Shown piece by piece: positions 24,900-32,558 of a stretch of DNA of 64,000 nt (positions are counted from its first letter, which is position 1; each line of letters opens with the position of its first letter). The stretch covers positions 3,278,501 to 3,342,500 of the forward strand of contig NZ_CP097267.1 in NCBI RefSeq assembly GCF_028473605.1, read 5' to 3'. The notes beneath the pieces are model-generated. The model was not told the DNA's origin and searched no databases. It saw nothing but the letters and a program-made list of their open reading frames with translations. Position numbers and translations under genes: made by a program. The stretch is from Acidovorax sp. NCPPB 3576. GTDB lineage: Bacteria > Pseudomonadota > Gammaproteobacteria > Burkholderiales > Burkholderiaceae_C.

Positions 24900-26048
24900 G
24901 TGAACCATTCGATACAGACCCGCCCCTCCCTGCTGCATGCAGCCCTTGTGGCCGCGTGCCTGGGCAGCGCTGCCATGGCACAGGCCGCCGATGTGCGGAT
25001 CACCGTGCCGCCGGGAGGCGGCTTCGTGGTTCGAAGCGCCAACGGAACGCAGGAGGGCCTGCGCGTCCAGGATGGCGGCGGCGTCTTCCTGCCCACCCTT
25101 TCCGCACAGACACCCGTGGCCACGGTGCTGTGTTTTGAAACCACCACAGGGGCCCTCGGGCCCTGTGCCGCAGGCGTGGCCGCGGGCCCGACCGGCGCCA
25201 CGGGGGCCACGGGCCCGACAGGGGCCACCGGGCCTGCGGGCACGGCCGGCGTGGCCGGCGCCACGGGAGCGACGGGTGCCGCTGGGCCCGCAGGCGCCGC
25301 CGGTGCAACGGGCGCGGCCGGGACGGCAGGGGCCACCGGCGCGGGGTACGCCAACGGCACGGCCGGAGGGCAGATCACCTTGACGTCATCGTCCTCCCCC
25401 TTCAGCCCGCAGTCGCCCGTCACGCTGACGGGCGACGCCAGCCTGAGCAACACCGGCGTGCTCACCATCGTCGACGGCGCCATCACCAACAACAAGATCG
25501 CCAACCTCACCATCGCCAATGCCAACATTGCCGTGAATGCCATCACCACGAGCAAGGTGGCCAATGGCACCGTCACCACCAGCAAGATGGCCGACCAGGC
25601 GATTTCCACGCTCAAGCTGCTGGACTCGGCGGTGACCAACGTCAAGCTGGCCGACGACGCGGTGAGCGTGTCCAAATTGCAGGGAGGCGCTGCCGCCGCG
25701 AGCGGGACCTACCTGCGCTCGGACGGCGTCTGGGTGCAGCCCGGGCAGCTCGTGCAGGGCGGCACCCTGTCATCGGGCGCCACCGTGCCCAGCACCCCGA
25801 CCGGCGGCGTGTACTACGCGGCCCAGGGCGGCAGCACGTTGACCCTGCCCCCCGCGAACGTGGCGGGGCAGACGCTCACCATCCTCACCCTCGATCCACA
25901 GAACGGCGCATCGGTCATCCTGCAGTCCTCGGGCGCCGACACCATCGTGAATGCGAGCTTCAGCGGCAGCGGCATCGGCAGCACCTTGCAAGGCGCCTTC
26001 AAGTATTTCCTGCTGAGCGACGGCAACGGGCAGTGGTTCGCGAACTGA
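24900..26048 (+). CDS. Secreted collagen-like and fibre-like surface protein
   Basis: A 382-residue protein from a GTG start (AGGGAA upstream). Signal peptide: residues 1-30, ending SAAMAQAA. Residues 31-95 form a small beta domain with GGGFVVRSANGTQEG and a two-Cys segment (VLCFE, LGPCA). Residues 96-149 are 18 uninterrupted Gly-X-X collagen-like triplets. Residues 191-260 are seven tandem ten-residue repeats. Then comes GTYLRSDGVWV, a phrase common in phage tail fibres, and a beta-rich C-terminal domain ending DGNGQWFAN. It should form a trimeric stalk with a terminal head. Whether it stays attached to the cell or is released is not evident: no anchor is seen. Confidence 0.75.
   Translation: MNHSIQTRPSLLHAALVAACLGSAAMAQAADVRITVPPGGGFVVRSANGTQEGLRVQDGGGVFLPTLSAQTPVATVLCFETTTGALGPCAAGVAAGPTGATGATGPTGATGPAGTAGVAGATGATGAAGPAGAAGATGAAGTAGATGAGYANGTAGGQITLTSSSSPFSPQSPVTLTGDASLSNTGVLTIVDGAITNNKIANLTIANANIAVNAITTSKVANGTVTTSKMADQAISTLKLLDSAVTNVKLADDAVSVSKLQGGAAAASGTYLRSDGVWVQPGQLVQGGTLSSGATVPSTPTGGVYYAAQGGSTLTLPPANVAGQTLTILTLDPQNGASVILQSSGADTIVNASFSGSGIGSTLQGAFKYFLLSDGNGQWFAN
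25185..25346 (+). repeat. Collagen-like Gly-X-X triplet tract
   Basis: Encodes 18 consecutive triplets, mostly GAT, GPT, GPA and GAA, with Thr and Pro at the X/Y positions as in other bacterial collagens. The DNA is correspondingly repetitive and could change copy number by slippage in steps of nine bases. Confidence 0.9.
25470..25679 (+). repeat. Seven tandem decapeptide repeats
   Basis: Encodes VDGAITNNKI, ANLTIANANI, AVNAITTSKV, ANGTVTTSKM, ADQAISTLKL, LDSAVTNVKL and ADDAVSVSKL without any gap. Consensus: A-(D/N)-x-A-(I/V)-(T/S)-x-x-K-(hydrophobic). The regular hydrophobic spacing suits a triple beta-helix or fibrous shaft. Confidence 0.85.
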
Positions 26049-26075
26049 AAGGCGCCTGCGGCGAGCCGGCGGCCG

Positions 26076-27368
26076 TCAGGCCTTGGCGGCGGGTCCCCGC
26101 GGCCGCGCGGCCGACAGTCCGACTCCCAGCACCGCCAGCGCACCCGTCAGCCCCACGATGGCCGGCCACCCGCCGTGCTGCCAGAACCAGCCGCCCACCG
26201 ATCCGACCACGCTCGAACCCATGTAGTAGAACCAGAGGTAGAGCGATGCCGCATGCCCCTTGGTCAGCCCGGCCAGCGGGCCGATGGATGAACTGGCGAT
26301 CGAGTGCCCGATGAAGAAGCCGGTGGTCACCAGCGCGATGCCTGCGAACACGCCCCACAGCGACGGAGACAGGGTGAGCAGCGTGCCGCCCAGCATGAAC
26401 GCGAAGCCTGCCACCAGCAGCCCTCGCCGCCCCAGGCGGTCCGCCAGCCGGCCCGCCACGGAAGAGGAAACGATGCCGAAGCCGAACACCAGGAACATCA
26501 GGCTGATCTGCGTCTGGCTCAGGCCGTAAGGTGCGCCGGACAGGCGGAACGTGGCGTAGTTGAACAGGGTGACGAAGATGCTCGTCAGCAGAAAGCCGAT
26601 GGCGAACAGCCGCAGCAGCCCGCGGTGGCGCAGGTGCCCGCCCCATGCCCGCAGGTGGTAGCGGATCTGCAGCCCGGGCTGGGGCGTGAAATGGCGCGAC
26701 CGCGGCAGCAGCACGAGAAAGCCGACGGCCGACAGCAGGCACAGCGCGCCCAGGCAGCCCAGCGCGGCGCGCCAGCTCACCCATTCGGTGAGCACGCCCA
26801 TGCCCACGCGCCCCATCATTCCGCCGAACGCGGTGCCCGCCACGTACAGGCCCATGGTGTGCGCCAGATGGCGCGGATCGATCTCCTCGGCCAGGTACGC
26901 CATGGCCACGGCCGGCACGCCGCCCAGCACCAGCCCTTCCAGCGCGCGGGCCACCAGCAGGCCGTGCCAGCTGGGCACGATGGCCGCGGCGATGTTCAGC
27001 AGCGAAGCCAGCGCCATCGACGCGAACATCAGCCCCCGCCGCCCCAGCGCCTGCGAGAACGCCTCCGCCAGCACGATCGCCACAGCCAGCAGGCCGGTGG
27101 TCAGCGACAGCGGCAAGGCGCTTTGCGCCGGGCTGATGCCGAACGAGCGGGCAAAGGCCGGCAGCAGCGGCTGCACGCAGTAGATGAGCGAAAAGCTCGC
27201 GAACCCCGCCAGGAACAGTGCCGCAGCGGCCCGCCGGTAATCCGCGGAGCCGCGCGCGATCCAGCCCGAAGCGGACGTGCCCGGCGACGTGGATCGGGCC
27301 GCAGGCTGCTCTGCCAAGGGCATGGCGGAAGGCGGGGCGAGGTCTGGAGAGGCGGTCAACGAAGGCAT
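26076..27368 (-). CDS. MFS transporter, YnfM-like
   Basis: A 430-residue, 12-span inner-membrane carrier. After a 45-residue polar N-terminus the spans begin at ALFLAGFASFSLIYCVQPLLP, a start typical of YnfM/arabinose-efflux-type carriers; SGRLADRLGRRGLL-like loop reads VAGRLADRLGRRGLLVAG between spans 8 and 9. Probably an exporter. It diverges from a LysR gene across 141 bases, the usual arrangement for a regulator controlling the transporter. Confidence 0.85.
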   Translation of the reverse strand: MPSLTASPDLAPPSAMPLAEQPAARSTSPGTSASGWIARGSADYRRAAAALFLAGFASFSLIYCVQPLLPAFARSFGISPAQSALPLSLTTGLLAVAIVLAEAFSQALGRRGLMFASMALASLLNIAAAIVPSWHGLLVARALEGLVLGGVPAVAMAYLAEEIDPRHLAHTMGLYVAGTAFGGMMGRVGMGVLTEWVSWRAALGCLGALCLLSAVGFLVLLPRSRHFTPQPGLQIRYHLRAWGGHLRHRGLLRLFAIGFLLTSIFVTLFNYATFRLSGAPYGLSQTQISLMFLVFGFGIVSSSVAGRLADRLGRRGLLVAGFAFMLGGTLLTLSPSLWGVFAGIALVTTGFFIGHSIASSSIGPLAGLTKGHAASLYLWFYYMGSSVVGSVGGWFWQHGGWPAIVGLTGALAVLGVGLSAARPRGPAAKA

Positions 27369-27457
27369 GGGTCGAACGATGGCGGCAGGGCAAAAGGCGG
27401 CGAGGGAAAGGCGCTGCGTTGAAGGCAGCCAGCGCTGGAATCTAGGCGCTTCCCTTA

Positions 27458-27474
27458 CATATGTCCAATATATG
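27458..27474. promoter_or_regulatory. LysR-type operator candidate
   Basis: CATAT-N7-ATATG, an inverted repeat that contains the T-N11-A LysR box, in the gap between the divergent MFS and LysR genes, 36 bases before the LysR start. The local AT-richness also suits overlapping promoters. Confidence 0.5.
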
Positions 27475-27509
27475 ATTCATCTCATTGCCATACCTATTTC
27501 AGATACCTG

Positions 27510-28400
27510 ATGGAACTGCGCCACATCCGCTACTTCATCGCCGTGGCCGAGGAAGGCAACTTCACCCGGGCCGCGGCGCGCCTGGGCATGGCGCAGCCGC
27601 CGCTGAGCCTGCAGATCAAGGACCTGGAAGCCGAGGTGGGCGTGCCGCTGTTCCACCGCGTGCCGCACGGCGCGCGGCTCACCGACGCAGGCAGCGCTTT
27701 CCTGGAAGGCGTGGGTGGCCTGCCGGCGCGCACCTTCGACGCCGTGAGGGCGGCGCAGCGGGCGGCGCGCGGCGAGTCGGGCGTGCTGCACCTGGGGTTC
27801 ACCGGCTCGTCCGCGCTCAATCCCGTGGTGGTGCAGGCCATCCGCTCGTACCGCCGCGGGTTCGCACAGGTCGAACTGAAGATCGACGAGGGCAACTCCC
27901 TCACCCTGGTGGAGCGGCTGCGCGACGGGCGGCTGGACATCGCCATCCTGCGCCCGGATGGCCTGGACGCCACGGGCCTGCACTTTCACCGCTACCCGGA
28001 CGAGCCGCTGATCGTGGCGCTGCCGGCCAGCCACGCCGCCTCGCGCAAAGGCCCGCGAATCGATCTGCTCAAGCTGCGCGGCGAGCCCTTCATCCTCACG
28101 CCCCGCCCGCTCGGACCCAGCCTGTTCGATGCCGCAGTGGCGGCTTGCCGCGCGGCAGGCTTCGAGCCGCAACTGGGACCCACCGCTCCGCAGATCGTGT
28201 CGATCCTTGCGCTGGTCGCGGCCGAGCTGGGCGTGGCGCTGGTGCCCGCCTCCATGCGGCATCTGGCCTTCAAGGGCGTGGCCTACCGTTCGCTGACCAG
28301 CCAGTCGGCCCTGGTGAGCCTGGCCATCGCCCACCGCGAAGGCGACCGCTCGCCCTTCGTTCAGAACTTCGTTGCGCTGGCCCGGCCCGCGGCCCGATAG
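27510..28400 (+). CDS. LysR-family transcriptional regulator
   Basis: A 296-residue regulator. The winged helix-turn-helix opens MELRHIRYFIAVAEEGNFTR then AAARLGMAQPPLSLQIKDLE, and the periplasmic-binding-like effector domain follows from about residue 90 (GVLHLGFTGSSALNP, LDIAILRPDG). The HTH beginning at the first ATG fixes the start. Likely controls the divergent MFS gene. Confidence 0.9.
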   Translation: MELRHIRYFIAVAEEGNFTRAAARLGMAQPPLSLQIKDLEAEVGVPLFHRVPHGARLTDAGSAFLEGVGGLPARTFDAVRAAQRAARGESGVLHLGFTGSSALNPVVVQAIRSYRRGFAQVELKIDEGNSLTLVERLRDGRLDIAILRPDGLDATGLHFHRYPDEPLIVALPASHAASRKGPRIDLLKLRGEPFILTPRPLGPSLFDAAVAACRAAGFEPQLGPTAPQIVSILALVAAELGVALVPASMRHLAFKGVAYRSLTSQSALVSLAIAHREGDRSPFVQNFVALARPAAR

Positions 28401-28434
28401 GTCCGGGCTTTTTACAGGACGAGCGCCGCCCGGG

Positions 28435-29505
28435 TCACACCTTGCCGGCGACCCCTGCCGACTCGAAGCTCGCCATCTCGCGCAGCACGGCACAGGCCGA
28501 CATCAGCAGCGGCCAAGCCAGCGCGGCGCCCGATCCTTCGCCCAGGCGCAGGCCCATGTCCAGCAGCGGCTCGGCCTGCAGTTCGCCCAGCAGCAGCGTG
28601 TGGCCGCGCTCGCCCGAGCGGTGGGCGAACACGCAGCGCTCCAGCACGGCGGGCGCCAGGCGGCTGGCCACCAGCACGGCCGCGCTGGTAATGAAGCCGT
28701 CCACCACGATCACCCGGCGCTCGCTGGCGGCCTGCAACACCGCGCCCACCAGGGTGGCCACCTCCAGCCCGCCCAGCGCGGCCAGCGCCTGCAGCGGCTC
28801 GGTGGCACCGGCATTGGCCTGCAGCGCCTGCTGCAGCACCGCGCGCTTGCGTGCCACGCCCTCCACATCCAGGCCGGTGCCCGCGCCCGTGCAATCGCCG
28901 ATCGGCAGGCCGCACAGACGCGACAGCAGCAGCGAGGCGACCGACGTGTTGCCGATGCCCATCTCGCCCAGCAGCAGGGCATTGCCCGGCAAACTGCGCA
29001 CGATGGCGCCGCCATGGGCGATGGCCTGGGCGCATTGGTCCGCGGTCATCGCCGGGCCCACCGATGCATCGGCCGTGCCGGCAGCCACGCGGCAGTGGCT
29101 GAGCAGGCGCGGCTGCCCCGGTGCGCTGTCCCGCGGGGCGATGGTGCGCGCCACGCCGCAGTCGGCCACGGTCAGGTCCAGCCCGTGCTGGCGCGCCAGC
29201 ACGCTCACCGCCGCGCCGCCGGCCAGGAAGTTCTCCACCATCTGCCAGGTCACATCGCTTGGAAAGGCCGACACGCCGCGCGCCGCCAGGCCATGGTCGG
29301 CCGCGCACACGAGCATCTGCGGCTGGCGCAGCACGGGCGCCTCGGTGCCCAGGATGCGGCCGATGCGCAGCGCCAGCGACTCCAGCCGGCCCAGAGCGCC
29401 CAGCGGCTTGGTCTTGTGGTCCAGCAAGTGCTGCAGGCGGGCCGCCAGGGCGTCGTCGGCCAGGGGAGCGACGGAGGGCAGCGGCAGGTCAACGGCAAGG
29501 GACAT
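28435..29505 (-). CDS. cobT: Nicotinate-nucleotide:dimethylbenzimidazole phosphoribosyltransferase
   Basis: A 356-residue enzyme that makes alpha-ribazole phosphate from dimethylbenzimidazole and nicotinate mononucleotide, the lower ligand of cobalamin. Recognisable segments: HKTKPLGALGRLESLALRIG (substrate binding), AADHGLAARGVSAFP, GEMGIGNTSVASLLL and near the end LGEGSGAALAWPLL with the catalytic Glu. It is the last gene of the cobalamin group in this window, 95 bases after cobQ. The usual next genes, cobS and the alpha-ribazole phosphatase gene, are not here; LysR follows on the other strand. Confidence 0.93.
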   Translation of the reverse strand: MSLAVDLPLPSVAPLADDALAARLQHLLDHKTKPLGALGRLESLALRIGRILGTEAPVLRQPQMLVCAADHGLAARGVSAFPSDVTWQMVENFLAGGAAVSVLARQHGLDLTVADCGVARTIAPRDSAPGQPRLLSHCRVAAGTADASVGPAMTADQCAQAIAHGGAIVRSLPGNALLLGEMGIGNTSVASLLLSRLCGLPIGDCTGAGTGLDVEGVARKRAVLQQALQANAGATEPLQALAALGGLEVATLVGAVLQAASERRVIVVDGFITSAAVLVASRLAPAVLERCVFAHRSGERGHTLLLGELQAEPLLDMGLRLGEGSGAALAWPLLMSACAVLREMASFESAGVAGKV

Positions 29506-29600
29506 GGGTCATTCACTCCACGAAAACGGTCGGAAAAACAAAACTCAGAAGGCCGCGCCGAACGATGCGGTCCGCATCCCGCGCGAGATCGCGCACCAGT

Positions 29601-31067
29601 TCATGCACGCCCACGATGCGCCTGCAGCCACTGCGGGCTGAACCAGGTGTCGATGCCGCCGGCCAGCCGGTCGAACACCGCATCGAGCGTGGGCGCGTCG
29701 GCCCCGAAGAGTGCGCGCAGGATGCCCGCGTCCTCGAACAGGCCGTGCAGATACACACCGAGCACGTTGCCATGCGCGTTCTGCCATGCCAGGCCCGGAA
29801 TCAATTCGTGCGCCACGTCGCCCGCAGCCGCCATCGCCGGGTGCTGCGCGGTCTGGCCGTGGTGGATCTCGTAGCCCTGCACGGCCGCGCCGGCCAGCGC
29901 CTGCCAGGCGCCCTGCGCGGCGCCGAACGCGGTGCGGGTGTGGCGCACGGTCTTGGCAGGCTCGAAGGCCGTCACCAGCGGCAGCAGGCCCAGGCCCGGC
30001 GCGTTGCCGTCCACGCCGTGCGTGTCGATGAGGGCCTCGCCCAGCATCTGTAGGCCCCCGCAGATGCCCAGCACCCGCCCGCCCCGCGCCGCATGCGCGG
30101 CCACGGCGGCGTCCAGCCCCTGCGCGCGCAGCCAGGCCAGGTCGGCCGCGGTGGCCTTGGAGCCGGGCAGCACGATCCAGTCGGCCCCCGCCACATCGGC
30201 CGGGCTGCGCGCCCACAGCAGCCGCACGCCGGGCACCGCCTTCAAGGGCTGGAACTCGTCGAGGTTGCTGATGCGCGGGTAGGCCACCACGGCAATGGTG
30301 GTGTGCACCACGCCGCTGGCGCGCGCGGCATCGTCGAACACGCCGTCTTCCTCGGGCAGGCCGTGGTGCCACTGCATGGGGATGGTGGCCACGGTGGGTA
30401 CGCCGGTCAGCTGCTGCAGCATCTCGGGCGCCGGGGCCAGCAACGCCGCATCGCCCCGGAACTTGTTGAGCACGAAGCCCTGGATCAGCGCCCGCTCGTC
30501 CTCGGGCACCAGGGCCCAGGTGCCGTACAGGTGGGCGAAGGCGCCGCCCCGGTCGATGTCGGTGACGAGCAGGCAGCTCGCGCCCGCATGCCGCGCCACG
30601 CGCAGGTTGACCACGTCGCTCGCTTGCAGGTTGATCTCGGCAGGAGACCCCGCGCCTTCGATCACCACCACGTCGTTCTCGGCGCGCAGCGCATCGAGCG
30701 CAGCGGCGATCTGCGGCCACACGCGCGCACTGCGGCCGCGCCAGGGCAATGCGGACAGCTCCTCGCTCACCTGCCCCATCAGCACCACCTGGCTGCGCGT
30801 ATCGGCCTCGGGCTTGAGCAGCAGCGGGTTCATGCGCACATCGGGCTCGGCCCGCGCCGCCAGGGCCTGGAAATACTGCGCGCTGCCGATCTCGCCGTAA
30901 CCCCCGTCCGGCCCGGCGACGACGCGCGCGTTGTTGCTCATGTTCTGCGCCTTGAACGGCGCCACCTTCAGGCCCTGGTTGCTGTACCAGCGGCACAGGG
31001 CCGTGGCCAGCCAGCTCTTGCCGGCGCCGCTGGTCGTGCCCAGCACCATCACGCAACGGGCCGCCAT
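29601..31067 (-). CDS. cobQ: Cobyric acid synthase (glutamine-hydrolysing)
   Basis: A 488-residue enzyme that amidates four side chains of adenosylcobyrinate diamide. N-terminal P-loop GTTSGAGKSWLATALCRW, then SNNARVV and EGAGSPAEINL of the dethiobiotin-synthase-like domain; C-terminal class I amidotransferase domain with the nucleophile in GICGGLQMLGE (near residue 335). ATG 31067 is chosen because the motif starts 9 residues later; an upstream in-frame start lacks homology. It lies downstream of cobC but is separated from it by the helicase/HipA/DUF3037 block. Confidence 0.92.
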   Translation of the reverse strand: MAARCVMVLGTTSGAGKSWLATALCRWYSNQGLKVAPFKAQNMSNNARVVAGPDGGYGEIGSAQYFQALAARAEPDVRMNPLLLKPEADTRSQVVLMGQVSEELSALPWRGRSARVWPQIAAALDALRAENDVVVIEGAGSPAEINLQASDVVNLRVARHAGASCLLVTDIDRGGAFAHLYGTWALVPEDERALIQGFVLNKFRGDAALLAPAPEMLQQLTGVPTVATIPMQWHHGLPEEDGVFDDAARASGVVHTTIAVVAYPRISNLDEFQPLKAVPGVRLLWARSPADVAGADWIVLPGSKATAADLAWLRAQGLDAAVAAHAARGGRVLGICGGLQMLGEALIDTHGVDGNAPGLGLLPLVTAFEPAKTVRHTRTAFGAAQGAWQALAGAAVQGYEIHHGQTAQHPAMAAAGDVAHELIPGLAWQNAHGNVLGVYLHGLFEDAGILRALFGADAPTLDAVFDRLAGGIDTWFSPQWLQAHRGRA

Positions 31068-31329
31068 GTCAGTGGCGCGCCCCGGACAGGGCTCGAAGGA
31101 TGCCGCCCGCACGCAGGGGGGCGGCGAGACGAGGCAAGGCCATCGGAGAACGGACAGCGAAGGCGAATGGGGCGGAATGCACGGCGCAGATCGAAAGGGA
31201 AGGAGCCGTATTGTCCCCTGCCCGGCACAGGTCTTGAACGCTTGCAGGACTTCATTCGCCCCAGGTCAACCCCATGCCGATCATCCCCGCCGAGCAGCGC
31301 CGGTCGCGCGCGCACGCGACGAGGGCGTG

Positions 31330-31722
31330 CTACCCCAGCGGACGCACCATGCGGCCCATGATGTGCTCCAGCGCCGCCCCGGCATCGGTGCAGCGCCCGG
31401 TGTGCACCGGCGAGGTCTGGATGATCCCGCTGCGCCGGGCGGTCAGCCAGTGAAAGCGCGATCGATAAGGCATCTGCGCGATCGGCCCGCAGCCGGTGTC
31501 GCCCGCGCAGATGGCGACGATGGCCGCCAGGTGCCGGCGCACCGTGTCCAGGTCGGCCGCGGGGTCCAGGGCCAGCAGGCGCGCTTCGTCCAGTGCGATG
31601 GCGGCTTGCAGAAAGCCCGTGCGCTGGCACGACAGGATGGCGCCGGCATTGATGAATTCCTCGCGCTCCACCCGCGGCACCACGCGCACGATGGCGTAGT
31701 CGTACACATCAGCCGCGTGCAT
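31330..31722 (-). CDS. DUF3037 family protein
   Basis: A 130-residue soluble protein opening YDYAIVRVVPRVEREEFINA then GAILSC, the DUF3037 signature. Its function is unknown. It overlaps the HipA-like kinase gene by 14 bases, and this gene pair recurs in many bacteria, so the two products probably work together. It ends 263 bases before cobQ begins. Confidence 0.82.
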   Translation of the reverse strand: MHAADVYDYAIVRVVPRVEREEFINAGAILSCQRTGFLQAAIALDEARLLALDPAADLDTVRRHLAAIVAICAGDTGCGPIAQMPYRSRFHWLTARRSGIIQTSPVHTGRCTDAGAALEHIMGRMVRPLG

Positions 31723-32494
31723 CGATCGCTCCTTTCAGCCAGGCGCTGCGCCCTGCCAGCCGCGCGGCGAAATAATCCGCGTAGGCCTGCCGGTGGGTGC
31801 CGGGCGCCGTCAACGGGCCTTCGGCGTGGTCGGCACCGGCCATTTGCAAGAATTCATCGGGCACCTCGGACAGCACGCCTTGCAGCACCTGCGGCGTGAG
31901 GAGCGCGGCCAGCTCTGCATCCACCTCGGCCAGCGCCGTGGCGCGGTGCAGCAGCACATGGTCGGCAATCGGCGCAAAGGGTTTGGCGGGCAGCGCCACC
32001 GAGCCGTTCCAGGCGTGGTGGAAGGTCAGCGCCGCGCCATGGTCGATCAGCCAGGGGTTGCGGTGCCACACCAGCAGGTTGGTGTTGCGCGCCGTGCGGT
32101 CCACGTTGCCCACCAGCGTGTCGAACCAGACCAGGCGCGAGGCGAAATCGTCCGAGACGGCGTCCACCGCCGGGTCGAAGTTGGCCGCGCCCGAGAGGTA
32201 ATCCAGCCCCACGTTGAGGCCGCCGCTGGCACGGACCAGGTCCTGGATCTCGGGGTCGGGCTCGGTCTGCGCCAGGGCCACGTCGAGTTGCGCCAGAACG
32301 ATTTCGGGAACGGGCAAGCCGAGCGCGCGGGCGATGCCGCCAGCGATCATCTCGGCGAGCAGGGCCCGCACGCCCTGCCCCGCACCGCGGAACTTGAGCA
32401 CATACAGGCCCAGGTCGTCGCCCTCGACGACGGCGGGCATGGAGCCGCCCTCACGCAGGGGCGTGACGTAGCGGCTGACGGTGATGGTGCGCAT
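31709..32494 (-). CDS. HipA-like Ser/Thr kinase-fold protein
   Basis: A 261-residue protein, much shorter than classic HipA (about 440). The kinase core is visible: LYVLKFRGAGQG (nucleotide loop and Lys), WFDTLVGNVDRTARNTNLLV (catalytic loop, N-x-D-R-x4-N) and PWLIDHGAALTFHH (metal-binding Asp in DHG). There is no HipB-like DNA-binding antitoxin beside it; instead the partner is DUF3037. Whether it is a toxin is unknown. Start at ATG 32494, in a 64-base gap after the helicase gene. Confidence 0.8.
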   Translation of the reverse strand: MRTITVSRYVTPLREGGSMPAVVEGDDLGLYVLKFRGAGQGVRALLAEMIAGGIARALGLPVPEIVLAQLDVALAQTEPDPEIQDLVRASGGLNVGLDYLSGAANFDPAVDAVSDDFASRLVWFDTLVGNVDRTARNTNLLVWHRNPWLIDHGAALTFHHAWNGSVALPAKPFAPIADHVLLHRATALAEVDAELAALLTPQVLQGVLSEVPDEFLQMAGADHAEGPLTAPGTHRQAYADYFAARLAGRSAWLKGAIDARG

Positions 32495-32558
32495 GGCGGG
32501 GCGGCCTCCTGGGAGCGATCGCGGTGAGGCAGGGATGGTAGCCGTGGCGCCGAACCTA

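Noticed and set aside
25185..25346. Repetitive DNA that could be taken for a CRISPR-like or satellite array
   Set aside because: The period is nine bases in frame and codes Gly-X-X triplets; there are no spacers.
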